From contig CAKTQR010000004.1 of the NCBI GenBank assembly GCA_934597175.1, positions 1 through 64,000 of the forward strand: a DNA stretch of 64,000 bases, written 5' to 3'. The position numbers were made by a program, and so were the translations under genes. Positions 8,357 through 16,954 of the stretch are shown in pieces. The first letter of the stretch is position 1. Every line of letters starts with the position of its first letter. The stretch is from an uncultured Oscillospiraceae bacterium. GTDB taxonomy: Bacteria > Bacillota > Clostridia > Oscillospirales > Oscillospiraceae. A model generated the notes under the pieces. It had not been told where the DNA came from, made no database searches, and worked only from the letters and a program-made list of their open reading frames with translations.

Positions 8357-9060
8357 TTTTCCGTTTCTCCTTTCAGATAAATGTGCTCGGCAATGTCGAA
8401 AATGCTGTCCTTGTCGAGCGTGCCGGTTATCGAAAAATAAATGTCGTTTTCCTCGTCGAAGATGAGAAGAACACTTATGTCCTTTGCTTTGCGAAGCCGG
8501 TAAAAATCGGCGGGCATGCCGTTTACCTTTGTCTGCTCGATGCTGTCCTCGTCGCCCGAGGTGACGGTCTGTACCGTGCCGATGTTCATGTAGCTGTACT
8601 CAAAAACGAAGGACTTGCCCGTCTCGGCGTTTGAGTACATTGCACGGCAGAATGAATCGCTGCGGTAGACCGAAGTCTCCTCGAAGCCCTCCGGCAGCCG
8701 CCCTAACTCGTATGCGGGTAGGGGAGCGTCGGACACCTCCGAGTAAAAGCGGTAGACCGTTCCGGCGTCGTAAAGCTCCCTCGTCCACTTGAGCACGGCC
8801 GCCCTCGCTGTGGGGCTGGCCGCCATCACTGCGCCGAGGGATAGCGTTGCCGTAAGGACGATAACGGCGGCGTAGCGTATCACCGTGTACCATATCTGCC
8901 GCTTCTGCCGGTGCAAAAGCTTATCCATTTTTGCTGTGAAATCGTCCGAGAACTCATGCTCGCACTCGGCTCGGGAGGGGAGACTGCTTAGCATCGACCC
9001 GGCGACGAGCTGCGCTGCCGTTTTGAGGTCGTTATCATCGAAAATTGCGTCATTCGGCAT
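8353..9060 (-). CDS. DUF4367-containing putative anti-sigma factor
   Basis: 235 residues. The N-terminal 55 residues are cytoplasmic and helical, one transmembrane helix lies at about 60-82 (VIRYAAVIVLTATLSLGAVM), and the external part from about 100 onward resembles DUF4367 (YELGRLPEGFEET followed by beta-rich segments). Such proteins are commonly encoded directly after ECF sigma genes and act as membrane-bound regulators. Here it overlaps the sigma gene by 11 bp. No zinc-binding anti-sigma motif (HxxxCxxC) is visible, so sigma binding is inferred from context. Confidence 0.82.
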   Translation of the reverse strand: MPNDAIFDDNDLKTAAQLVAGSMLSSLPSRAECEHEFSDDFTAKMDKLLHRQKRQIWYTVIRYAAVIVLTATLSLGAVMAASPTARAAVLKWTRELYDAGTVYRFYSEVSDAPLPAYELGRLPEGFEETSVYRSDSFCRAMYSNAETGKSFVFEYSYMNIGTVQTVTSGDEDSIEQTKVNGMPADFYRLRKAKDISVLLIFDEENDIYFSITGTLDKDSIFDIAEHIYLKGETEK

Positions 9061-9577
9061 GGGTCATGTCTCCCTCCTCCATTCGTTTTTTGAGTGCACT
9101 TTTGGCACGGGTGAGCTGCTTTTTCATCGCCGCATACGACACGCCGAAGAAATCGGCAAGCTCCGTGGTCGTGTAGCCGTTATAATACCGCAGCAGCAGT
9201 ATCTCACGGGCGTGAGCGGGCAGGCTCGCCATCGCATCGGCAAGGCCGTTGTCGCCGGGCAGGGGGATGTTAACGCCACAGACGGCCTCGTTCATGCCGA
9301 CCTCAGCCTGACGGTTTCGCTTACGCAGGAGGTCTATCGCCTTGCGCTCGACTATTATAACGACGAAGGCACGGGTTTGGGGACATTCTATCGTTTTTAT
9401 CTTCGAGAAATTTTCGGCGAGCGATATAAACGCCTGATGCACGGCGTCCTCGGCATCCTGTGAGTTGTGCAGAATGTTGTTTGCGGTGTAAAACATGAGC
9501 CCTCTGTAGGTCTCGTACAGCGCCGCAAACTGCCGTTTATTCTCCTCGCCCTCGATCATTTGCAAGTAAACTATCAC
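9050..9577 (-). CDS. ECF-type RNA polymerase sigma factor
   Basis: About 175 residues. Region 2 (about 18-85) includes a DAEDAVHQAF stretch and region 4 (about 120-165) contains LPAHAREILLLRYYNGYTTTELADFFGVS..., a typical ECF helix-turn-helix. The start is uncertain: a GGGGG site lies 5 nt before a TTG (9580) and 8 nt before a GTG (9577), and an ATG follows at 9559; I chose GTG. It heads a three-gene operon with the anti-sigma-like and membrane genes and is likely autoregulated. Confidence 0.9.
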   Translation of the reverse strand: MIVYLQMIEGEENKRQFAALYETYRGLMFYTANNILHNSQDAEDAVHQAFISLAENFSKIKTIECPQTRAFVVIIVERKAIDLLRKRNRQAEVGMNEAVCGVNIPLPGDNGLADAMASLPAHAREILLLRYYNGYTTTELADFFGVSYAAMKKQLTRAKSALKKRMEEGDMTHAE

Positions 9578-9706
9578 CAAATCAGCCCCCTTCCTTGACT
9601 ATAATAACGCCGCAGATGCAATTTTGGAGACATTGCCCCGCACAAAATTTTATAAATTCTGAAAAATATTATAGCATTTGACAAAGATAATGTAAATGTT
9701 TGCCCC

Positions 9707-9735
9707 TTGACATAAGCGGCACAATGGGGCATAGT
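9707..9735 (+). promoter_or_regulatory. Promoter of the 9763 lipoprotein gene
   Basis: TTGACA (9707-9712), 17-bp spacer and CATAGT (9730-9735), 27 bp before the start codon. Confidence 0.6.
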
Positions 9736-9762
9736 TAAGTTATCTATTTAAACGGAGCGCTT

Positions 9763-10479
9763 ATGAAAACGAAGATGACAAACAGGATGTCGGCGTTTTT
9801 GCTTGCGGCGACGATGCTCATGCTGAGCGCCTGCTCGGTGACAGCACCCGAGCCGCAGCCGACCGCAACGCCCGAGCCGAGGGCGACCGACGCATGGGTG
9901 CAGGCAGCCGAGGCACGGTACAACATGCGCTACGACGGCTTTGCCGGGTACTGGGACAGCATGTGCGACGGCCTTTACGGCGACAGCGTCAAGACCATTT
10001 TGTCGATAGTCCGCTTTGACGACAAGGACAGGGAGATCGCCGAAAAGCGTGCAGAGTACGCCGAAAAGTACGGCGACGACTGGCACTACACGGTCGTTGA
10101 CCGCAGCGAAACGCAGCTTGACGAAAAGGCTTGCAGCGATTTTGCAGCCGAGCTTGAGGATATCTCGACGAAGGCGAATGTGCTCGTTTCCGCCGCCAAA
10201 AAGTGGGACGAGCAGGCGTGGCAGGACTTCGCAAGCGCCCACGACTGCACGGTCGACGACGCAAAAAAGATAGTTGCCGCCTGTAAAACGATAAGCGAAA
10301 AAACGCACGAGGCGAAGGTCACAAAGGCGCTCGACCTCACGCTGACGCTCGGATTTTCCGGCAGCAAGACCAAAACGGCACAGACGACCGAGCAAAACAC
10401 CGTCTACGAAGTAAACGGCGTGTATGTCTCCGAAATGCTCCTCGACTGCACCTACTCGCTGTTAAATCTCGTAAGTTGA
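9763..10479 (+). CDS. Putative lipoprotein of unknown function
   Basis: 238 residues with a signal peptide (about 1-23) ending in the lipobox MLSAC, followed by a proline/threonine-rich linker (PEPQPTATPEPRAT). The remainder is charged and mostly helical; no family recognised. The stop codon (10477-10479) lies inside repeat copy B, so the last residues (LVS) come from or were reset by the repeat. A promoter lies upstream and no partner gene is adjacent on the same strand. Confidence 0.82.
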   Translation: MKTKMTNRMSAFLLAATMLMLSACSVTAPEPQPTATPEPRATDAWVQAAEARYNMRYDGFAGYWDSMCDGLYGDSVKTILSIVRFDDKDREIAEKRAEYAEKYGDDWHYTVVDRSETQLDEKACSDFAAELEDISTKANVLVSAAKKWDEQAWQDFASAHDCTVDDAKKIVAACKTISEKTHEAKVTKALDLTLTLGFSGSKTKTAQTTEQNTVYEVNGVYVSEMLLDCTYSLLNLVS

Positions 10480-10696
10480 CTTAGAGCCGAATCCTATCGT
10501 CTGTCAGTGTGCCCTTTCGGTGCTTTTCGCCTTTTTTGTCTTGCCGGGTTACGACCCGCCTTCACCAAAGAAAGCCGAAAATCCCTCGAAAAACACTACT
10601 GACAGATGCCTTGCAGTTTTGCTGGGATGGGCGCTGACGCAGCATGAGCGGAAAGCTGACCGTCAAAACCGATAGTGTTCGACTCCCGCCAACTTA
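10472..10696 (+). repeat. Palindromic repeat family 1, copy B (225 bp, internally deleted)
   Basis: Bounded by TAAGTTGAC at left and CCAACTTA at right. It shares the left half (CTATCGTCTGTCAGTGTGCC, GCCGAAAATCCCTCGAAAAA, CTGACAGATGCCTTGCAG) with copies C and D but lacks the central AAAGATAAAGCCCGACGGGC block. It contains the stop codon of the lipoprotein gene. Confidence 0.92.
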
Positions 10697-10701
10697 TGCT
10701 G

Positions 10702-10735
10702 AAAAAACTCCGTCCAAGCGGACGGAGCTTTTTTC
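10702..10735 (+). terminator. Bidirectional Rho-independent terminator
   Basis: CTCCGTCC / GGACGGAG stem with A/T runs on both sides, between convergent genes. Confidence 0.9.
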
Positions 10736-10736
10736 G

Positions 10737-11435
10737 TTATTTAACCGTTCCCCCGGCGGCGGTGATGGCGGCGAGGGCGAGGGTGAGCGTGGGGTCAATG
10801 TTCGGGTAGTCTAAATCGTACATTTCAAAGGCGGGCGGAAGCTCGGTGCAGCCGAGGATGAGGGTCTGAGCGCCACGCTCCATGAGCGTGTCCAGCGCCG
10901 TGCGCACGGCTTGCGTATCGTAGCTTTCGCAGCCGGCTTTCACCCCGGCGTATATCATGTCCATGAGCGCTGCCTGACCCTCGGGGTCGGGGAGAAGAAG
11001 CTCCATGCCGCTGCCTTCAAAGTGCCGCTGATAAATGCCGCTTTGCACAGCACCGTCGGTCGCCAGAAGCCCCGCCCGGGCAATGCCCCGGCGCTTGAGC
11101 TCCCGCACGGTTAGGTCTATCATGTTGAGTACCGGCACTTGCACCGCCGCCTGCACCTCGTCATAAAAGCAATGCGCCGTGTGGCAGGGCATGACGAGCA
11201 CCTGCGCTCCGGCCCGCTCCAACAGCCGTGCGCTGCTTTGAAGCTCACGGGCCGGGCTTTCGCCGCCGTCGAGCAGCGCTGCGGTGCGGTCGGGGATGTT
11301 GGTGTTCGAGTCAATGATCGTGCGCACATGCGCCTGGTCGCAGTCGGCTTTTGTGTGCTCAACTATCTTGCGGTACAGGTCAACGGTCGCCAGCGGACCC
11401 ATGCCGCCGATGATGCCGATTATCTTTCTATCCAT
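10737..11435 (-). CDS. Aspartate/glutamate racemase family protein
   Basis: 232 residues of the Asp/Glu/hydantoin racemase superfamily (RacD/YgeA branch). N-terminus IIGIIGGMGPLATVDLYRKI is typical. The two catalytic cysteines are in MPCHTAH (about residue 83) and LGCTELP (about residue 194). The usual first motif is PCNTAH; here His replaces Asn. Expected to interconvert L- and D-aspartate or a related amino acid, using two cysteines without cofactor. Monocistronic, with a hairpin on each side. Confidence 0.9.
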   Translation of the reverse strand: MDRKIIGIIGGMGPLATVDLYRKIVEHTKADCDQAHVRTIIDSNTNIPDRTAALLDGGESPARELQSSARLLERAGAQVLVMPCHTAHCFYDEVQAAVQVPVLNMIDLTVRELKRRGIARAGLLATDGAVQSGIYQRHFEGSGMELLLPDPEGQAALMDMIYAGVKAGCESYDTQAVRTALDTLMERGAQTLILGCTELPPAFEMYDLDYPNIDPTLTLALAAITAAGGTVK

Positions 11436-11455
11436 AGTTTATCCTTTTAAACGCA

Positions 11456-11481
11456 AAGCTCCCGCAGTTTGCGGGAGCTTT
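11456..11481 (-). terminator. Terminator hairpin downstream of the coiled-coil membrane protein gene
   Basis: AAGCTCCCGCA / TGCGGGAGCTT stem of 11 bp; the U tract is short, so efficiency is uncertain. Confidence 0.65.
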
Positions 11482-11485
11482 AGAC

Positions 11486-12802
11486 TTATGCTGCTTCGGG
11501 CGTTTCGGTCAGGCACACGCCGACGGCGGTGAACACCGCTGCGGCAAATGCAAGCGAGTGTACCGAGCCGAACACGATAAATGCGATGAGGCTCACAGCG
11601 CCGAGCGCCGCTGCGGCGACGGCAAGCTTCGTCGCAAGCGCAAGCTCACTCTTTTTGAGCTTTATAAGCGCCACGACGGCGGCGACGATGGCAAGTGCGT
11701 ATGCAATGTATGCGACGGTGTACGACACGGTGTAGCGCATGTACTCGCCGTGCAGCCTGCTCGCGTGCTCCTGCGCAGCGGCAAGGATGGTGGCGTTGTC
11801 GTCCTCGGCAGTGCCGTAGCCTGCGTCGATGAGCTTTTCACGGCTGCGCTGCGCCTTTTCGGCGACGGTCTCGTACTCCTTGAGCTTGTCGGCACGGGCG
11901 TCGAGCTCATCCTTGGTCTTGTCAAGCTCTGCTCGCTTATCGGTGAGCGCCTTCTGCTCGGCATCGAGCTTTCCCTGCCCGCCGCTTATCTCGCCTTTAA
12001 GCTGATCGACCTGCTTCTGCCCGGCGTCGAGCTGGGACTTGGCGCTGTCAAGCTCCGACTGCCCCTGCTGAAGCTGCGACTTTGCATTGTCAAGCTGAGC
12101 CTTGGCCTTTTCGGCCTTATCGAGCTGCGCCTTTGCGGTGTCGAGCTCCTTTTTTGCGCTGTCAAGCTGCGACTTCATCTCCGCAAGAGAGTCGTCGGTG
12201 ATTATCTGACCTGTCGAAGCGCTCACCATCGTAAGCGCCATGATGTGCGGAACACCCTTGTCCTCAAGGTCGGAAATGGCCTTGGTCAGCTTGTTATACG
12301 CCGCAGCACCTTGGTCATACTGGCTTTTTGCGCTGTTATATGCGCTTTTTGCCTTGTCGAGCTCCTTGAGCTGCGCTTCGCCCTCGTTGACGGTCTTCCA
12401 GCCCTCGTCGAGCTGAGCCTTGCCGCTTTCGTAGGCGGTCTTGCCGGAGGAAACGGCGTCCTTCGTGACATTATACTGCGCAAGCTTCTGGTTATAGCTC
12501 ATGACATCCTCGTCGAACTTGACCTCCTGCGCATCGCAGTCGGCGACAGCCTTGTCGTAGGCTGCCTTGTCCTCGTCGTAGGATTCCTTTTCGCTTTCGT
12601 ACTCGGCCTTGCCGTCGGTAAGCTTCTTATCGTTTTCCGACAGCGTATCGACAACGGCCTTGAAATCGTTATACTCGCCCTGCACCTGCTTGAGCTCCAG
12701 CTTGTCGGCGGAAATGTTGAGGATGCCGACCGTGAAAGCGGCCACCAGCAAAAGGACGGCGATAACGACGGAAATTGATCTGAATTGTTCTTTTCTGAGC
12801 AT
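11486..12802 (-). CDS. Coiled-coil membrane protein of unknown function
   Basis: 438 residues: an N-terminal membrane helix (about 8-27), a long heptad-rich region (about 30-330) built of repeated LDxAKSQLDxA-type segments, then three C-terminal membrane helices (about 355-435). A VPHIMALTMVSASTGQIITDD segment interrupts the coiled coil at about 185-205. The layout (membrane anchor, long extracellular rod, membrane bundle) resembles the N-terminal part of YhgE/Pip-like proteins and RND-type MmpL insertions, but I see no catalytic or transport motif. Single gene, divergent from the aminopeptidase gene. Confidence 0.8.
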   Translation of the reverse strand: MLRKEQFRSISVVIAVLLLVAAFTVGILNISADKLELKQVQGEYNDFKAVVDTLSENDKKLTDGKAEYESEKESYDEDKAAYDKAVADCDAQEVKFDEDVMSYNQKLAQYNVTKDAVSSGKTAYESGKAQLDEGWKTVNEGEAQLKELDKAKSAYNSAKSQYDQGAAAYNKLTKAISDLEDKGVPHIMALTMVSASTGQIITDDSLAEMKSQLDSAKKELDTAKAQLDKAEKAKAQLDNAKSQLQQGQSELDSAKSQLDAGQKQVDQLKGEISGGQGKLDAEQKALTDKRAELDKTKDELDARADKLKEYETVAEKAQRSREKLIDAGYGTAEDDNATILAAAQEHASRLHGEYMRYTVSYTVAYIAYALAIVAAVVALIKLKKSELALATKLAVAAAALGAVSLIAFIVFGSVHSLAFAAAVFTAVGVCLTETPEAA

Positions 12803-12954
12803 TGGATCACCTCGTTAATGCACAGATTATATTACAAATCAAGCCCCAACTCAATAACATTTTGTAAAGAAATAAATATGCAAGTAGCTGTGGAATTTTT
12901 GTCATAGGTATGGTACAATATAATAGCAAAAATGTTATTAAGGAAGTTTTTAAT

Positions 12955-14181
12955 ATGGATGCAGAAAAATTAAGAGGCTATGCCGAGCTTATCGTGCGCA
13001 CCGGTGCTGCCGTGCATCCCGGGCAGGATGTCGTGATATCCGCCGAGCTCGACCAGCCGGGCTTCGTTGAGCTCATCGTCGAGGAGTGCTATAAGGCCGG
13101 CGCTGCCGGGGTGCGTGTCGAGTGGTCGCATCAGGCGCTCAAGCTTCTGGATGTGAAGTATCAGAGTGTTGAAAAGCTCGGCAGCATCGCCGAGTGGGAA
13201 AGGCAGAAAATGCTCCACCGTGCCGAGACGCTGCCTGCGATGATATATCTTGAATCGGCCGATCCCAACGGGCTTGACGGCATGGATCAGGAAAAGTGGG
13301 GCAAGTCCGTGCAGATGCGCTGGAAGGTCATTAAGCCCATCCGTGACTCGATGGACAACAAGTACCAGTGGTGCATCGCCGCCGTGCCCGGCAAGGCTTG
13401 GGCGAAGAAGGTGTTCCCGGGTGTGCCCGAGGATGAGGCGGTCGAAAAGCTGTGGCAGGCGATACTGTACACCTCCCGTGCCGGCGGCGACGGCATCGCC
13501 GCATGGCGTGAGCATAACGCCGACCTCAAGCGCCGCTGCGATTATCTGAACAGCCTCGGTCTGCGCTCGCTGCACTATTCCTCCTCAAACGGCACGGACT
13601 TTACCGTGGAGCTCATCCCCGAGGCGCAGTTTTTGGCAGGCTCGGAGAAAACGCTGGGCGCAGGCGTCGAATTTAATCCCAACATCCCCAGCGAGGAGGT
13701 CTTTACAAGCCCCATGAAGGGCAGGGCCGAGGGCATTGTTTATTCCACCCGCCCGCTGTCGTACCGGGGCGTTATGATAGAAAACTTCTCCATCCGCTTT
13801 GAAAACGGCAGGGTCGTCGAGGTGCACGCCGAGAAAAACGAGGATGCGCTCAAGACCATGGTCGCCATGGACGAGGGCTCGTCCATGCTCGGCGAGTGCG
13901 CACTTGTGCCCTACGACAGCCCGATAAGAAACAGCGAGATCATGTTCTACAACACCCTGTTTGACGAAAATGCCGCCTGCCACCTTGCACTCGGCGAGGG
14001 CTTTACCGGCTGCATTAAAAATTTCGAAAAATACACCGTCGACGAGTGCCGCAGCATGGGCATAAACTCTTCGATGATCCACGAGGACTTCATGATAGGC
14101 TCGCAGGATCTTGACATCGTCGGCACTTGCGCAAACGGCGAAAAGGTCGCTATCTTCAAAGAGGGGAACTGGGCTTTTTAA
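12955..14181 (+). CDS. Aminopeptidase, M29 family
   Basis: Thermophilic/AmpS-type metallo-aminopeptidase, 408 residues, cytoplasmic, releasing N-terminal amino acids. Expected metal-ligand segments are visible: the GVEFNPNIPSEEVFTSP stretch, LGECALVPYDSPI, and HLALGEGF with downstream His/Asp in the IHEDFMIG stretch. The ATG at 12955 is the natural family start; AAGGAAG lies upstream. It heads a group with a membrane protein starting 1 bp after the stop and an LRR protein. Confidence 0.93.
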   Translation: MDAEKLRGYAELIVRTGAAVHPGQDVVISAELDQPGFVELIVEECYKAGAAGVRVEWSHQALKLLDVKYQSVEKLGSIAEWERQKMLHRAETLPAMIYLESADPNGLDGMDQEKWGKSVQMRWKVIKPIRDSMDNKYQWCIAAVPGKAWAKKVFPGVPEDEAVEKLWQAILYTSRAGGDGIAAWREHNADLKRRCDYLNSLGLRSLHYSSSNGTDFTVELIPEAQFLAGSEKTLGAGVEFNPNIPSEEVFTSPMKGRAEGIVYSTRPLSYRGVMIENFSIRFENGRVVEVHAEKNEDALKTMVAMDEGSSMLGECALVPYDSPIRNSEIMFYNTLFDENAACHLALGEGFTGCIKNFEKYTVDECRSMGINSSMIHEDFMIGSQDLDIVGTCANGEKVAIFKEGNWAF

Positions 14182-14182
14182 G

Positions 14183-14878
14183 ATGGAAAGAGATAAACTG
14201 AGATACAGCGTAAGCAGAAAGAATATATTTGTAAAGCTGTCGGCGCTGCTGATGGGACTGTCGGCGCTGCTGCGGCTGTTCGGCTACTGGGGCTTTTGGG
14301 CGAATAAGGATGCGGCGTTTATCTATACGCAGATAGCGCTGCCGGTGCTGTGCAATGTGCTGTTTATCGTCATCATTTTGTACATGGGCAAGCGTCTGTT
14401 TTCGCTCACGGCGATACCGGTCATCCTGGGCGTGGTGTTCTTTATAATAAAGGCACTGAGCTTTGACAGCATACTACATACGATACTTTGCATACTTTTA
14501 TATCTGCTCGTTGCTATGCTCTACACCGGCACGGTGTTCGGCGTTGTCCGCACGAAGTGGCTTTTAGTTCCGCTGTTCGGCCTGCCGTTTGTGTACCACA
14601 TCCTCGTCGAGGACAGGAACACATTCCTGGCAAACGAAAACGCCATGAGCCTTGCCGAGTGGCTGCCGGAGATATCGGTGCTGTGCATAATGCTTGCGCT
14701 GCTGCTTATCACCTTTGCGATGAAAAAGCGTGATTTTTCAAAGCCCGAGCCGGACGAGCAGGAGATAATCGACATTCTGGTGCAGAACGAAGACCCCGTG
14801 CCGGACAAAGAGCCTGCGCCGGAGGAAAAAAAGGAAACGGAGGATGAGCATGAGCAAGCTGACGGACAAGATAAATGA
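14183..14878 (+). CDS. Polytopic membrane protein of unknown function
   Basis: 231 residues with about six transmembrane helices between residues 18 and 185 and an acidic C-terminal tail rich in Glu, Asp and Pro (about 190-231). It starts 1 bp after the aminopeptidase stop, using the 3' end of that gene as its ribosome site region, and its end overlaps the LRR gene by 29 bp. No family recognised. The tight spacing on both sides indicates an operon of three. Confidence 0.8.
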   Translation: MERDKLRYSVSRKNIFVKLSALLMGLSALLRLFGYWGFWANKDAAFIYTQIALPVLCNVLFIVIILYMGKRLFSLTAIPVILGVVFFIIKALSFDSILHTILCILLYLLVAMLYTGTVFGVVRTKWLLVPLFGLPFVYHILVEDRNTFLANENAMSLAEWLPEISVLCIMLALLLITFAMKKRDFSKPEPDEQEIIDILVQNEDPVPDKEPAPEEKKETEDEHEQADGQDK

Positions 14879-16835
14879 GCTGGCGTCCACCGAGGAAAAA
14901 ACCGTGGTCGTTAACCGTGACGATATCGAAAACGAGCTTCGCCGTGTCGCCGAGGAAAAGACCGTCGTCGACGAAACGCCCGTTTTCAACACGAAGCTCG
15001 ACCCCGAGATCGAGGCGATACTGCGTGAGACCGAGGGCTATATCATAGACCCCGAGGATGCCGCCGATGCACAGGCGGATGTAAATGCCGACACCGATAC
15101 GGAGCCTGCGCCCCGCCGCACCCCGTCGGAAACGGCAAAGCGGGTCATCGAGGAGACGCAGGACGAGCGCAAGACCCGCAGCAAGAAGAAGATCATCATC
15201 ATCTGCGCCGCCGCCGCTGCAGCGCTTGCACTGCTTTTGGTGGGCGTTTTGATACTCAAAAACTCGTCGAGCGAGCGTGAGTACGAGCAGCTTTACAATC
15301 AGGCGCAGTCGCTGTACTACGACGGAAAATATGATGAAGCGCTCGAAAAGCTGCGCAGCGCCATGGCGATAAACAAGACCGACGACTGCCTGCTTCTGAT
15401 GAGCCAGTGCTACGAGGCAAAGCTCGACTATGTAAACGCCATCGCCATTTTGGAAAGCTCGACCTCGGATAACGATACGATAAAAAAGCGCATCGAAATG
15501 CTGAAGGAGGCCAAGAAAAAGTACGAAAGCGGCAAGGTCGTGCTCATAGGCGACGAGCAGTACGATATAAGCAGCACCACCGTGCTCGACCTGTCCGGCA
15601 AGGGCATGCGCAGCGGCAGACTGACCGATATCGGCAAGCTCACCGAGCTTACGAGCCTGAAGCTAGCCGATAACGAGATAGACGATCTGAGCTTCCTTAC
15701 CCCGCTGACGAAGCTCGTGTCGCTCGACTTAAGCAACAATCAGATAACGGATATAACCCCGCTGTCGCAGCTCAAGACCCTGCGCACCCTGCACCTTGAC
15801 AACAACGATATCAAGGACTTTACCCCGCTTTACGAGCTGAGTGACCTTAACATGCTCACCATAAACGGCATCGAGGTCAGCCAGAGCCAGATAAAGGAGC
15901 TCAAGACCCGCCTGCCGAGCTGCCTTATCTATAATGACGACGCCAGCACCGACATCGTTGAGGTGCACCTCGGCGGCAAGACCTTCAAGAGCGATGTTAC
16001 GAAGCTTGACCTGAGCGACTGCTCGATAACCGACCTGAGCGCACTTGCCGTGTGCACGAGCCTTGAGGAGCTGGACCTGAGCGGCAACTACATCCGTGAC
16101 ATCAGCACCCTGCTCGATCTGCCGAAGCTGAGAGTGCTTGACCTCAGCGGCAACATGATAAGCGACATTCGTCCGCTCATGAGCATCACGACGCTTGAGC
16201 ATCTTAATCTTGCCAACAACAAGATAAGCTCCGTCACCGCCCTGTCGGGACTTAAAGGGCTCAAGGAGCTAGTCCTGAGCGGTAATGAGCTTGACGGCAC
16301 GCAGGGTCTTGCAAAGCTGAGCAATCTCAAGATCCTCGGTCTTAAAAACGCCGGCATTTCCGACACGGAGCTTGAGAACCTCTATAATCTTAAGAGCCTT
16401 GCGAGCCTGTCGCTTGAAAATAACCCCGACATCACCGAGGCGGGCGTGAGCAAGCTTCAAAAGAAGCTGCCCGGCTGCAAGATAACGCACTCGGAGCTGA
16501 CAAAGAAGATAACGCTCGGCGGCAAGGAATTTTCCTCGACGGCGGAGACCGTGGACGCATCGAGCCTCGGCATAAGCGACATTTCGGCGGTCTCGGGCTT
16601 TAAGAGCGTAAGGCATCTTGACTTAAGCAGCAATGTCATAAGCTCCGTCACGGCGCTGTCTTCGCTCACGACGCTTGAAACGCTCGACCTTTCAGACAAT
16701 AACATAAGCGACGCAAGCCCCCTGTATTCGCTCAAAAACCTGCGCCTGCTGCACATCGAGCAAAACGGTCTTTCCAATGACCAGATAGCAAGCTTGAAGT
16801 CGGCATTGCCCAATTGCACTATAATTTTTGAATAA
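14850..16835 (+). CDS. Membrane-anchored leucine-rich-repeat protein with TPR-like segment
   Basis: 661 residues. Cytoplasmic N-terminus (1-110), a basic stop and membrane helix at about 112-138 (IIIICAAAAAALALLLVGVLIL), a TPR-like pair of helices (about 145-225), then two blocks of internalin-type 22-residue leucine-rich repeats (about 245-360 and 375-545) and a last block at about 570-660. Repeats follow LxxLxxLxLxxNxIxDIxPL. The start at 14850 is preferred over 14844 because GGAGG abuts the earlier ATG but is 6 nt from this one. Likely an outward-facing protein-binding scaffold; partner unknown. Confidence 0.85.
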   Translation: MSKLTDKINELASTEEKTVVVNRDDIENELRRVAEEKTVVDETPVFNTKLDPEIEAILRETEGYIIDPEDAADAQADVNADTDTEPAPRRTPSETAKRVIEETQDERKTRSKKKIIIICAAAAAALALLLVGVLILKNSSSEREYEQLYNQAQSLYYDGKYDEALEKLRSAMAINKTDDCLLLMSQCYEAKLDYVNAIAILESSTSDNDTIKKRIEMLKEAKKKYESGKVVLIGDEQYDISSTTVLDLSGKGMRSGRLTDIGKLTELTSLKLADNEIDDLSFLTPLTKLVSLDLSNNQITDITPLSQLKTLRTLHLDNNDIKDFTPLYELSDLNMLTINGIEVSQSQIKELKTRLPSCLIYNDDASTDIVEVHLGGKTFKSDVTKLDLSDCSITDLSALAVCTSLEELDLSGNYIRDISTLLDLPKLRVLDLSGNMISDIRPLMSITTLEHLNLANNKISSVTALSGLKGLKELVLSGNELDGTQGLAKLSNLKILGLKNAGISDTELENLYNLKSLASLSLENNPDITEAGVSKLQKKLPGCKITHSELTKKITLGGKEFSSTAETVDASSLGISDISAVSGFKSVRHLDLSSNVISSVTALSSLTTLETLDLSDNNISDASPLYSLKNLRLLHIEQNGLSNDQIASLKSALPNCTIIFE

Positions 16836-16954
16836 TTATTTAAATTTAAGGCAATTTCAACAAAATGCACTTTATTTTTGCCCCGGCTCATGCTATACTG
16901 TAGTCAAGCAGGGAGATAAAACCTACCTGTTAACGCAGAAAGGAGCTGACACAA

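Noticed and set aside
11558..12778. Open frame of about 400 codons on the plus strand opposite the coiled-coil protein
   Set aside because: Mirror of a repetitive Lys/Asp/Ala-coding gene; no start signal and leucine/valine-rich nonsense translation.
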